This document shows, piece by piece, positions 24,104 through 32,494 of a stretch of DNA of 61,055 bases (its first letter is position 1; every line of letters begins with the position of its first letter). The position numbers and the translations under genes were made by a program. The stretch lies in contig NZ_PQHW01000033.1 in assembly GCF_003385215.1 (NCBI RefSeq), positions 1 through 61,055 on the forward strand, given 5' to 3'. Under the pieces are notes generated by a model. The model was not told the DNA's origin. It was given only the letters and a program-made list of their open reading frames with translations, and made no database searches. This DNA comes from Amycolatopsis thermalba (lineage in GTDB: Bacteria; Actinomycetota; Actinomycetes; Mycobacteriales; Pseudonocardiaceae).

Positions 24104-24266
24104 TCGCGTGCTGGATCCTGCCCGCCGGAGTGAGCGGCAAGTCGCCGCGCGGGCGAAATCGGTCCGGGGCAGGCGTCACCCCCGCGGACCTGCGCCGGCA
24201 AGATCGCCGGCTACCCGGTGCCGAAGGAGATCGTCGTGCGAGGCCGTGATGGCCGGGGTGTCGTGA

Positions 24267-24548
24267 CCGGCCGGGGACGGCGCGGACTGGGCCGATGAGG
24301 TGGCGGCGATCGCGGAGGGGCTCTGGCGGCCGGTGTGCGCCTGCCCGAACGCCATCCCGCTGGTGCTCACGCGGCGCGGCGTCGGCCTGCCCACGCTCGC
24401 GCCGGCCGTAGCGCTGCTGCGGGCGCTCGCCCGCGGCGGCCGGTCCGGGCGGGACCTGCTGGTCGCCTTCCGCGTCGTGTCCAGGTTCGCCCAGGCGGAA
24501 CTGGCGGGCCCGCTGTCCGCGGTGCGCGGCGCGCTGCTGGCGGCCTAG
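24267..24548 (+). pseudogene. Remnant of a TetR-type C-terminal domain
   Basis: After an in-frame TGA at 24264-24266 the frame reads ADWADEVAAIAEGLWRPVCA, then PNAIPLVLTRRGVG and ALLRALARGGRSGRDLLVAF, ending RVVSRFAQAELAGP.... This spacing matches the ligand domain of TetR_C-type regulators (DW..E...A...W...L.HP...PL). No helix-turn-helix part survives; 24104-24266 holds only eroded DNA with traces such as GKIAGYPVPKEIV in other frames. It ends within the stop of the VOC gene on the other strand. Confidence 0.5.
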
Positions 24549-24958
24549 GACTCGATGTCGGCCCAGACCTCCAGCTGGATGCCGTCCGGGTCGCGGAACA
24601 CGATCACCGCCGAGCCGGGGAGTGTGCGCGACCGCTTGGCGGGGCTGTACTCCACCCCGTAGTCCGCCAGCCGCTGCTCCCACTGCTTCAGCTCACCGAA
24701 CGTGGGCACGGTGAACGCGACGTGGTCCAGCCCGGTGCGCCGCTCGTCGAACGGGCCGCGCTCGGTGTCCGGGTGCTGCAGCAGCACCACCGAGAACGCG
24801 TCGCCCGGGGCTTGGAGCAGGACCTTCCGCAGGCCGGTCTCCGGATCCTCGCGCCGTCCGGTCTCCCGCAGGTCGAGCACCCGCTCGTACCAGGGCACAC
24901 TCCGGTCGACGTCGGTCACCGTGAGGGCCAAGTGGTGCACTCCGGTCAGCTTCGACAT
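24545..24958 (-). CDS. VOC family protein (glyoxalase/dioxygenase fold)
   Basis: A 137-residue VOC protein: KLTGVHHLALTVTDVDRSVP, GLDHVAFTVPTFGELKQWEQ, VIVFRDPDGIQLEVWADI. The pattern HHLALTV, H.AF.V and E near the end gives a plausible His-His-Glu metal site, so a metalloenzyme is likely; the substrate is unknown. AAGGA stands four bases before ATG 24958. The 23-codon upstream extension to 25027 is rejected for lack of a ribosome site. It is separated from the sugar operon by 118 bp. Confidence 0.88.
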   Translation of the reverse strand: MSKLTGVHHLALTVTDVDRSVPWYERVLDLRETGRREDPETGLRKVLLQAPGDAFSVVLLQHPDTERGPFDERRTGLDHVAFTVPTFGELKQWEQRLADYGVEYSPAKRSRTLPGSAVIVFRDPDGIQLEVWADIES

Positions 24959-25076
24959 GCAGTCCTTTCTCACCCGATCGTGCCCCCTCAGGAATGACAA
25001 CGTCCCGTTCGGGTTCCCGGTTTCCACGGGTGTACCTGTGGATAACTCGAAGATTCATCCACAGGCTGTGGGCAAG

Positions 25077-25819
25077 TCAGCGACCGCCGCCGACCGGCAG
25101 GACCGCACCCACCGCGTAGGACGCGGCGGGCGAAAGCATCCACAGGACCGCCTCGGCGATCTCCGCCGGCTGACCGGGGCGCGCGAGCGGGATCGTCGGC
25201 GCGATCCGGTTCACCCGATCCGGCAACCCGGCCGCCGCGTGCAGGCCGGTGTCCACCAGGCCGGGTGCCACCGCGTTCACCCGCACCCCCTCGCCGGCGA
25301 CCTCCTGCGCCAGTCCCCAGGTCAGGGTCTCGACCGCCGCCTTCGTCGCCGCGTAGTGCGTCCACTCGCCGGGCGAGCCGGTGCGCGCGGCCGTGGACGA
25401 AATGTTCACCACCGCACCACCGGAACCGCCGTAGCGGGTGGACATCCGCCGCACCGCCTCCCGGCAGCACAGGAACACCCCGGTCACGTTCACGTCCAGC
25501 ACCCGGCGCACGGTCGCCACGTCCTGCTCGTCGAGCCGCCCGGGCGTGTTGCCGGTGATCGCCGCGTTGTTGACCACCGCGGTGACCGGCCCCAGCCCGG
25601 CCGCCGCGTCGAACAACGCGATCACGTCGTCCTCGGCAGCCACGTCGCCCCGCACGGCCAGCGCCTTCCGGCCCGACTCGCGCACGCGCGACACGACCTC
25701 CTCGGCGGCCGCCGAGTCGCTGGCGTAGTTGACCACCACGTCGTACCCGCGCGCGGCGCCCAGTTCAGCGACCGCCGCGCCGATGCCCCGGCTGCCCCCG
25801 GTGACGACGAGGACGCCGC

Positions 25820-25823
<4 letters not shown>
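25077..25823 (-). CDS. SDR family oxidoreductase, last gene of the sugar operon
   Basis: A 248-residue classical SDR: TGGSRGIG near residue 8, NNAAIT, catalytic Ser in NISSTAA, Tyr/Lys in HYAATKAA, and PGLVDTGLH after it. It resembles sugar or sugar-alcohol dehydrogenases of the 3-oxoacyl-reductase-like group. It is the sixth and last gene of the ABC transporter operon, joined by a 4-nt overlap (25820-25823). It therefore probably oxidises or reduces the imported sugar or polyol; this is inference from context. Confidence 0.9.
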
Positions 25824-26463
<640 letters not shown>

Positions 26464-26467
<4 letters not shown>

Positions 26468-27318
26468 CGCACTCCCAACTTCGCTACCTCCGAAACCCAC
26501 GCCCGGGGCCCCGCGTGCCGCACCTTCGCCGCGGCCACCTCGTTGGCGAACCGGATCAGCTCCGGCAGCCGCAACCTCCCGACGCCGTACACCAGCGCCC
26601 CGTACACCAGCGCACCGTGCCAGACGTCCCCCGCGCCCAGTGTGTCCACCGCGCGCACCGCGGGCACCTCGATCTCACCAACTTCGCCGCCCGATTCCCA
26701 GCGCACCGGCCGGGGTCCGTTCGTCACGATCACCGTCGGCACCCCGCGTTCCCGCAGGTCCGCCCCGGGCGCGCGGAAGTGCGCCGAGCAGGCCGCGATG
26801 TCGACCAGCGGCAGCAGCTCGTCCATGACCGGTTTCCAGCTGCCCGCGTCCAGCACGACCGGGATGCCGCGCGACCGGGCCCAGCGCGCGACGCCCACCG
26901 CCAGCCGCGGCAGGTGCCCGTCGACCAGCACCGCTCGGACGCCGTCCGGTATTTCGGACGGCATGGTGCCGAGGTCCGTCCCGGCGTTGCGGGAGACGAC
27001 GGTCCGTTCGCCGTCCCGGTCGCGGACCGCGACGGCGCTCACCGCGGGTGGTTCGTCCTGCTCGGGGGCGGTGTCGACGACCCGCACGCCGTGCGCGGCC
27101 AGGTCGGCGCGGGCCAGTCCGGCCAGCGGGTGCCTGCCCAGTGCCGTCACCAGGACGGCCTCCGCGCCGAGGGCCGCGACCGTCACGGCGGCGTTCGTCG
27201 CCGGTCCGCCCGCGGCCACCGCGACGCTCGACGACTGCACCTTCTCGCCGGGCGACGGCAGCTCCGCCACCCGCTGCACGAGATCGACCGTGCACAGCCC
27301 CGCGAGCAGGACGGTCAC
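26464..27318 (-). CDS. PfkB family carbohydrate kinase
   Basis: A 284-residue ribokinase-fold enzyme: N-terminal AGLCTVDLVQRV, AAGGPATNAAVTVAALGAEA (PfkB signature 1 region), and the catalytic anion-hole motif DTLGAGD at 225-231 with the base Asp231. It phosphorylates a sugar or nucleoside; the specificity is not evident. A small internal duplication, GALVYGALVYG, follows the catalytic motif. The GTG start overlaps the ATPase stop by four bases. Confidence 0.92.
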
Positions 27319-28121
27319 GCCGACAACCCCGTCCGGACCGCCGACTCGACTTCCTCCACCCGGCCGTCCGCCCCGACCCGCAGCGCGCCCGTGATCAGGC
27401 CGACCACCTGGTTCATGCTGGTCGTCTTCGGCGACACCACCCCGACCCGCTTGCCCAGCCGGTGCACGTGGATGCGGTCCGCGATCTCGAACACGTGCGG
27501 CATGTTGTGGCTGATCAGCACGACCGGCAGGCCGCGCTGCCGGATCCGGTCGATCAGCTGGAGCACCTTCGACGACTCGGCCACGCCGAGCGCGGCCGTC
27601 GGCTCGTCCATGATCACGGCCTTGGTGCCGAACGCCGCCGCCCGCGCCACCGCCACGCCCTGCCGCTGACCACCGGAGAGCGTCTCGACCGGCTGCGTGA
27701 TCGACTTGATCTTGATGTCCAGCTCGTCGAGCACCCGCTGGGCCTCGGCGCGCATCTTCGCCGTGTCCAGCTTGCGGACCAGCCCGAGCACGCCGCCGCG
27801 GCGGATCTCCCGGCCCAGGAACATGTTGGTCGCGATGTCCTGCGCCGGCGCGAGCGCGAGGTCCTGGTAGACGGTCTCGATGCCGCAGCGGCGGGCGTCC
27901 AGCGGCGTGCGGAAGTGCACCGGCTCACCGTCGACGAAGATCTCGCCCGCGTCCGGCACCAGCGCCCCGGACAACGCCTTGATCAGGCTCGACTTGCCGG
28001 CGCCGTTGTCGCCGACCACGGCGAGCACCTCGCCCGGTTCGAGGTCGAAGTCCGCGCCGTCGATGGCGGTCACGCGGCCGTACCGCTTGACCAGGCCACG
28101 CGCTGACAGGGTCGGGGTCAT
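27315..28121 (-). CDS. Sugar ABC transporter ATP-binding protein
   Basis: A 268-residue single-cassette ATPase of the monosaccharide importer class: Walker A GDNGAGKSS, Q-loop in VYQDLAL, signature LSGGQRQG, Walker B VIMDEPTAALG and the switch His in LISHNM. Ribose-type RbsA proteins carry two cassettes; this single form resembles FrcA of the fructose system. It powers the permease encoded just upstream and is joined to it by a 4-nt overlap. Confidence 0.94.
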   Translation of the reverse strand: MTPTLSARGLVKRYGRVTAIDGADFDLEPGEVLAVVGDNGAGKSSLIKALSGALVPDAGEIFVDGEPVHFRTPLDARRCGIETVYQDLALAPAQDIATNMFLGREIRRGGVLGLVRKLDTAKMRAEAQRVLDELDIKIKSITQPVETLSGGQRQGVAVARAAAFGTKAVIMDEPTAALGVAESSKVLQLIDRIRQRGLPVVLISHNMPHVFEIADRIHVHRLGKRVGVVSPKTTSMNQVVGLITGALRVGADGRVEEVESAVRTGLSA

Positions 28122-29101
28122 TTCTGCCTCCTGGCCAGCCGGTCCACGGCCACCGCGGCGATCACCAGCGCACCGGTGGCGACGTCCTGGTAGAGCGAGT
28201 CGACGCCGAGCTGGGTCAGCCCGGAGCGCAGCACCGTCACGATCAACGCACCCATCATCGTCCCGAACACCGATCCGCGACCGCCGAACAGGCTGGTGCC
28301 GCCGAGCACGACCGCGGTGATCGAGTCGAGGTTGCCGAGCTGGTAGGCGTTCGGGTCGGCGTTGGGCACCCGGCCCAGCGCCTGCCACGCGGCGATGCCG
28401 AAGATCAGCCCGGCGACCAGGTACACCGACACGATCGTCCGGTTGACCTTGATGCCGCTCAGCCGCGCGGCTTCCGGCGCGTTGCCGACCGCGTAGACGT
28501 GCTTGCCCCACGCGGTCCTGGTCAGCGCGTACCAGAGCACGAGGTACATCACCAGCGCGAGCGTCATGCCGTAGGTGACCGGGATGCCACCGAACAGGTA
28601 GCGCCGGGTGCCCAGCCACGCGAGCAGCGAGTCCGGCGCGATCGGCACCGCCTGGCCGTCGGCGACCAGCTTGGCCGCCGCGGTGAGCATGGTGAACAGG
28701 CCCAAGGTGACGATGAACGGCGGCAGCTTGACCCGCGTCACCAGCGAGCCGGTGACCAGTCCGAGCACCGTGGCGACCAGCACGCCGAGGATGAGCGCGA
28801 AGATCCCGGGCACCCCGCCGACCAGTAGTTTCGCCATCAGCAGGGTCGCCAGGACCATCGCCGCCGCGTTCGACAGGTCGATGCCGGCGGTGAGGATGAT
28901 CAGCGTCTGGCCGAGCGCGAGCGTGCCGACCACGAGCGACTGCTCGACCACCAGCGACAGGTTGTCCAGTTCCAGGAACGTGCTGGTGGACACCGAGAAC
29001 ACCACGACCGCGACGACCAGCGCGAGCGCGGGTCCGATCGCCGGGGCGCGCAGGAAGAACTCACCGAGCGATTCGCGCCTGTCCACAGTGGATGCCGTCA
29101 T
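28118..29101 (-). CDS. Sugar ABC transporter permease (BPD_transp_2)
   Basis: A 327-residue permease of the RbsC/FrcC type with about ten hydrophobic segments. The hallmark AVGNAPEAARLSGIKVN lies in the coupling-helix region, and VVLGGTSLFGGRGSVFGTMM near the end is highly conserved in the family. The start is ATG 29101, inside the binding-protein stop; an upstream ATG at 29131 would add ten residues. It forms the membrane channel for the sugar delivered by the lipoprotein. Confidence 0.94.
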   Translation of the reverse strand: MTASTVDRRESLGEFFLRAPAIGPALALVVAVVVFSVSTSTFLELDNLSLVVEQSLVVGTLALGQTLIILTAGIDLSNAAAMVLATLLMAKLLVGGVPGIFALILGVLVATVLGLVTGSLVTRVKLPPFIVTLGLFTMLTAAAKLVADGQAVPIAPDSLLAWLGTRRYLFGGIPVTYGMTLALVMYLVLWYALTRTAWGKHVYAVGNAPEAARLSGIKVNRTIVSVYLVAGLIFGIAAWQALGRVPNADPNAYQLGNLDSITAVVLGGTSLFGGRGSVFGTMMGALIVTVLRSGLTQLGVDSLYQDVATGALVIAAVAVDRLARRQK

Positions 29102-30102
29102 TTCGTCCCCCAGCAGTTCTGCAGGCCCCACGTGGTGTCCTGACTGGGCACACCGGGCATCGGGCGGTCGGTGATCACGACCGAGCCGGTGTCGATGAAC
29201 CCGCTCGGCTTCTGCCCGGTCCGCGCGTACCGCACGGCGGCGGTGACGCCCTCCTCGGCCATCTTGCGCGGGAACTGCATGACCGTCGCCGCGTACAGGC
29301 CGTCGCGCACGTTCTGCACGCCCTGGCAGCCGCCGTCGATCGACCCCATCAGGATCCGCAGGCCGCGGGCCTGCAGCGCGGCGTACGCACCGCGCGCGGT
29401 CGGCTCGTTCATCGTGTAGACGGCGTTGATGTCCGTGGTGCGCTGGAGCAGGTTCTCCATCTTCTGCTGGGCGATGGACTGGTCGCCGTTGGCGTTGTCC
29501 CGTCCCACGATCGCCGGATCACCGTCCTTGAGACCGATGCCCTCGAGGAACCCGTTGTGCCGGTAGGTGTCCACGGTGCTGCCCGCGGTGCCGTCGATCA
29601 TGATCACCTTCGGCGCGGCGGGGCCGAGCGCGGCCTTGACGTAGGCGCCCTGCTGGCGGCCGGCCGCGACGTTGTCCGTCGCGTAGGTGGCGTCGACCGC
29701 GCTGGCCGGCTCGGTCGCGGTGTCCAGCGCGACCACCATGACGCCGGCCTGACGCGCCCGCTCGATCGCGGCGAGCACGCCGGTCGAGGAGTTCGGGGTG
29801 ATCAGGATGGTGGTGACGCCCTGCTGGACCATGTTCTCGATGGCCCGGACCTGGCCGTCGTTGTCGCCGTCGAACTGGCCGGCCAGCGCCATGAACTCGG
29901 CGCCTTGGGCCCGCGCGGCGGCGCTCGCGGCGTTGCGCAGCTCCACGAAGTACGGGTTCGTTTCGGTCTTCGTCACCAGGCCGACCTTGGCCTGCCCGCT
30001 GCCAGCCGGGGCGGAACTGCCACCCCAGTGGCGTTCGACGGTGCACCCGCTGACGGCCAGCAAGCCGGCCGTGACGAGGCACAGGAGACTCCGGTGTCTC
30101 AC
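29098..30102 (-). CDS. Sugar ABC transporter substrate-binding lipoprotein
   Basis: A 334-residue periplasmic-binding-protein type I receptor. The N-terminus is a lipoprotein signal with lipobox AVSGC (Cys20). The mature part has the RbsB-like VGLVTKTETNPYFVELRNAA, GVTTILITPNSS, VVALDTATE and ATDNVAAGRQQG. GGGGAGG precedes GTG 30102 by five bases, fixing the start; the upstream ATG at 30156 is rejected. It captures a monosaccharide or polyol outside the membrane and heads the six-gene operon facing LacI. Confidence 0.94.
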   Translation of the reverse strand: MRHRSLLCLVTAGLLAVSGCTVERHWGGSSAPAGSGQAKVGLVTKTETNPYFVELRNAASAAARAQGAEFMALAGQFDGDNDGQVRAIENMVQQGVTTILITPNSSTGVLAAIERARQAGVMVVALDTATEPASAVDATYATDNVAAGRQQGAYVKAALGPAAPKVIMIDGTAGSTVDTYRHNGFLEGIGLKDGDPAIVGRDNANGDQSIAQQKMENLLQRTTDINAVYTMNEPTARGAYAALQARGLRILMGSIDGGCQGVQNVRDGLYAATVMQFPRKMAEEGVTAAVRYARTGQKPSGFIDTGSVVITDRPMPGVPSQDTTWGLQNCWGTK

Positions 30103-30167
30103 GCTGCCCTCCCCATCGAGGCTGATCGTTTGCCGACGGGGACGGTAGGAGGGCATACACTACTCCG

Positions 30168-30191
30168 GCAAGCGTTTGCGCAAACGCTTGC
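30168..30191. promoter_or_regulatory. 24-bp perfect palindrome, LacI operator
   Basis: Each 12-base half is GCAAGCGTTTGC or its exact complement. The central GCAAACGC/GCGTTTGC resembles LacI-family sites with a central CG. It sits 65 bp from the binding-protein start and 29 bp from the lacI-family ATG, so one site can control both divergent transcripts. Confidence 0.88.
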
Positions 30192-30220
30192 GGATCGCCC
30201 GTGCTCGTTGGAGAACTCTG

Positions 30221-31231
30221 ATGCCGTCCAGGCCCACCCAGAAGGACGTCGCCGACCTGGCCGGCGTCTCGATCACCACCGTCTCACACGTGGTGAACGG
30301 GACGCGTGCGGTGGCCCCGGAGACCAAGGCCGCGGTGCTGCGCGCCATCGAGGAGACCGGCTACACCGGCGACGCGATCGCCCGCTCGCTGGTCACCGGC
30401 GGCACCCGGCAGATCGGGGTCGCGATCTCGCTGCTGGCCAACCCGTACTTCGCGGCGCTGATGCAGGCCATCGAGCGGGAGGCCGCCGCGGCCGGGTACA
30501 CGGTGCTGCTCGCCGACACCCACGACACCGTGAAGACCGAGCAGGAGACGGTCCGGACGCTGCGGTCCCGGCGGGTCGAGGGCATGCTGCTGACCCCGGC
30601 CGCCGGGGACGGCCGCGTGATCAGCGAGCTGGTGTCGCTCGGGCTGCCGACCGTGCTGATCGACCGGCTGACCATGCGGACCGACGTCGACCAGGTGGGC
30701 TCGGAGAACATCCAGTCGACCTCGGCGCTGACCGAGCACCTGGCCTCGCTCGGGCACCGGCGGATCGGGTTCGTCGGCGGGATGCCCGGGCTGGCCACGT
30801 CGGAGGAGCGGACGCTGGGGTACCGGCTCGGGCTCGGGCGCGGCGGGTTGTCGTGGAACCCGGAGCTGGTGGTGTCCGGGCACTCCTCGCGCGAGGGCGG
30901 CGCGGCGGCGACGGCGAAGCTGCTGTCCCTGCCGGACCGGCCGACGGCGCTGGTGGTGGCGAACGACTCGATGATGGTCGGCGTGCTGCACGAGGTCCGC
31001 CGCCGCGGGTTGCGGGTCGGGGCGGACCTGGCGCTGGCCGGCTTCGACGACGTCGAGTGGTCGGACCTGGTGGAGCCACCGCTGACCACGATGGCCCAGC
31101 CGATCGAGGAGATCGGCCGCCGCGCGGTGCGGTTGCTGCTGGCGCGGATCAAGGACCCGGACCGCCCACACGAGACGATCCGGCTACCGCCGCGCCTGAT
31201 GCACCGCGCCTCCTGCGGCTGCGCCCCGTAG
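30221..31231 (+). CDS. LacI family transcriptional repressor of the sugar operon
   Basis: A 336-residue LacI/GalR regulator. The helix-turn-helix and hinge are at the N-terminus (TQKDVADLAGVSITTVSHVV, NGTRAVAPET). The periplasmic-binding-like effector domain follows (IGVAISLLANPYFAALMQAI, RRVEGMLLTPAAGD, GHRRIGFVGGMPG, ALAGFDDVEWSDLVEPPLT), ending in the family's Cys-rich tail RASCGC. GGAG stands seven bases before ATG 30221. An upstream TTG at 30176 would lie in the operator. It presumably binds 30168-30191 and is released by the imported sugar. Confidence 0.94.
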   Translation: MPSRPTQKDVADLAGVSITTVSHVVNGTRAVAPETKAAVLRAIEETGYTGDAIARSLVTGGTRQIGVAISLLANPYFAALMQAIEREAAAAGYTVLLADTHDTVKTEQETVRTLRSRRVEGMLLTPAAGDGRVISELVSLGLPTVLIDRLTMRTDVDQVGSENIQSTSALTEHLASLGHRRIGFVGGMPGLATSEERTLGYRLGLGRGGLSWNPELVVSGHSSREGGAAATAKLLSLPDRPTALVVANDSMMVGVLHEVRRRGLRVGADLALAGFDDVEWSDLVEPPLTTMAQPIEEIGRRAVRLLLARIKDPDRPHETIRLPPRLMHRASCGCAP

Positions 31232-31253
31232 CGCGGCGCCGACCTCACACACG

Positions 31254-31445
31254 GGAACGCAGAACTCACGCACCGGAACGCAGAACTCGCGCACCGGAGC
31301 GTGGGACTCGCGCGCCGGAGCGTGGGACTCGCGCGGTTGGCGAGTTCTGCGTTCGGGGGCGCGAGTCCCACGTTCCTGCCTGCGAGTCCCACGTTCCTGC
31401 CTGCGAGTCCCACGTTCGGTCGCGCGAGTTCTGCGTTCGGTGCCG
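31254..31445. repeat. Head-to-head 21-nt arrays (GTGGGACTCGC / GCAGAACTCGC family), locus B
   Basis: Four forward units start at 31254, 31275, 31296 and 31317. Five inverted units start at 31341, 31362, 31383, 31404 and 31425. All are exactly 21 nt. Two variants occur: GCAGAACTC and GTGGGACTC. The order is X X Y Y then x y y y x in reverse orientation, so the transcript can fold into a long imperfect hairpin. It fills the gap between convergent lacI and GH76 genes and could also act as a bidirectional terminator. It shares its core with 14566-14786. Confidence 0.92.
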
Positions 31446-31448
31446 TTG

Positions 31449-32438
31449 CTAGAGCGTGGCTGCGGCCTCCAGGAGCATCCACGCGCCCAGCTGCACCGAG
31501 AGGTCGCGTGACGGATGGCGTTGCGGCAGCGGCGGGGTCGGGGCCGGCTCGCTCCACTCCGGACTGAACAGCGGGCCGCCGTAGGCGTCGGCGGCTCCGG
31601 TCCACGCGGCTTCCGCGGAGGCCAGCACCAGGTCGCGCGCGGCATCCGTCTCCGGGCCCGGCGGCATCCGGTGCACGGCGAGTGCCAGGTACCGCGCCAG
31701 GATTCCCGCGAAGAGGCCGCCGTCGCCGCCGCCCTGGCCGCGCAGCACCCCGCCCGGCGCGCAGTTCGCGGCCACCGCCCGGATCGTCCGCGCCGCACGG
31801 TCCACTTCGGACATCTCCAGGCAGGCGCCGAGGAAAACCCCCTGGCAGTACGTGTAGATCTCCTGGACCAGGTCGGCACTGTCCACCCGCAACCCGTCCC
31901 ACACCAGGCCGGAATCGGGGTCGACGAGCGTCTTCTCCATCCAGTCCAGCAGTTCGCGGGCCCGTGCCACGTCACCGGCCCTGGCGAACAGGATCGCCGC
32001 CGGGCCGTTCGACGGCGCGTTCTTGAACCGGTCGCCGCGCCGCCACCAGATGCCGCCGCCGCCCTCCGTCGTCCACCCGGACCGCAGCTCGCCGAGGAAG
32101 AAACCCACGTCCCGGCCGGTGCGCTGCAACGCGAGCCCCAGCCACGCCAGGTCGTCGTAGTAGTCGTTGCGCCAGCTGCCCCGGTTCCGCAACCGCATCG
32201 ACGACACGAACCGGTCGATCGCCGCCTCGCGCGCCGGCGTCGGGTCACGCAGCTGCGCGTCGGTCAGGCAGTCCAGGAAGTGCGCCTGCCACCAGTAGTT
32301 CCAGTGCCGGTGCAGCCGCTGGTCGAGGGTCGCCGGCCAGCCGCTCCGGGCGAGCAACGTGCCCGGCAGGCCCCAGACCCGGCGCAGGTGCCGGGTGACG
32401 ATCGCCCGTTCCGCGGCGGCGGCCCAGTCGCTGTGCAT
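31449..32438 (-). CDS. Glycoside hydrolase family 76-like protein
   Basis: A 329-residue (alpha/alpha)6-barrel protein with the GH76 look: HWNYWWQAHFLDCLTDA, WRNDYYDDLAWLGLALQR (paired acidic residues of the active site), GGIWWRRGDRFKNAPSNGPA and YTYCQGVFLGACLE. Family members are endo-alpha-1,6-mannanases. There is no signal peptide, so an intracellular role is implied, different from the exported enzymes. ATG 32438 is chosen over 32468. It is divergent to the molybdopterin enzyme (56 bp). Confidence 0.85.
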   Translation of the reverse strand: MHSDWAAAAERAIVTRHLRRVWGLPGTLLARSGWPATLDQRLHRHWNYWWQAHFLDCLTDAQLRDPTPAREAAIDRFVSSMRLRNRGSWRNDYYDDLAWLGLALQRTGRDVGFFLGELRSGWTTEGGGGIWWRRGDRFKNAPSNGPAAILFARAGDVARARELLDWMEKTLVDPDSGLVWDGLRVDSADLVQEIYTYCQGVFLGACLEMSEVDRAARTIRAVAANCAPGGVLRGQGGGDGGLFAGILARYLALAVHRMPPGPETDAARDLVLASAEAAWTGAADAYGGPLFSPEWSEPAPTPPLPQRHPSRDLSVQLGAWMLLEAAATL

Positions 32439-32494
32439 GAACCCATCATGGATTGGCCCTCGACACATCGCAGGGTTCCGTCGACGATCAGAGG

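Noticed and set aside
30176..30221. Upstream start for the LacI repressor
   Set aside because: It would start inside the 24-bp operator with a TTG; ATG 30221 has a good ribosome site.
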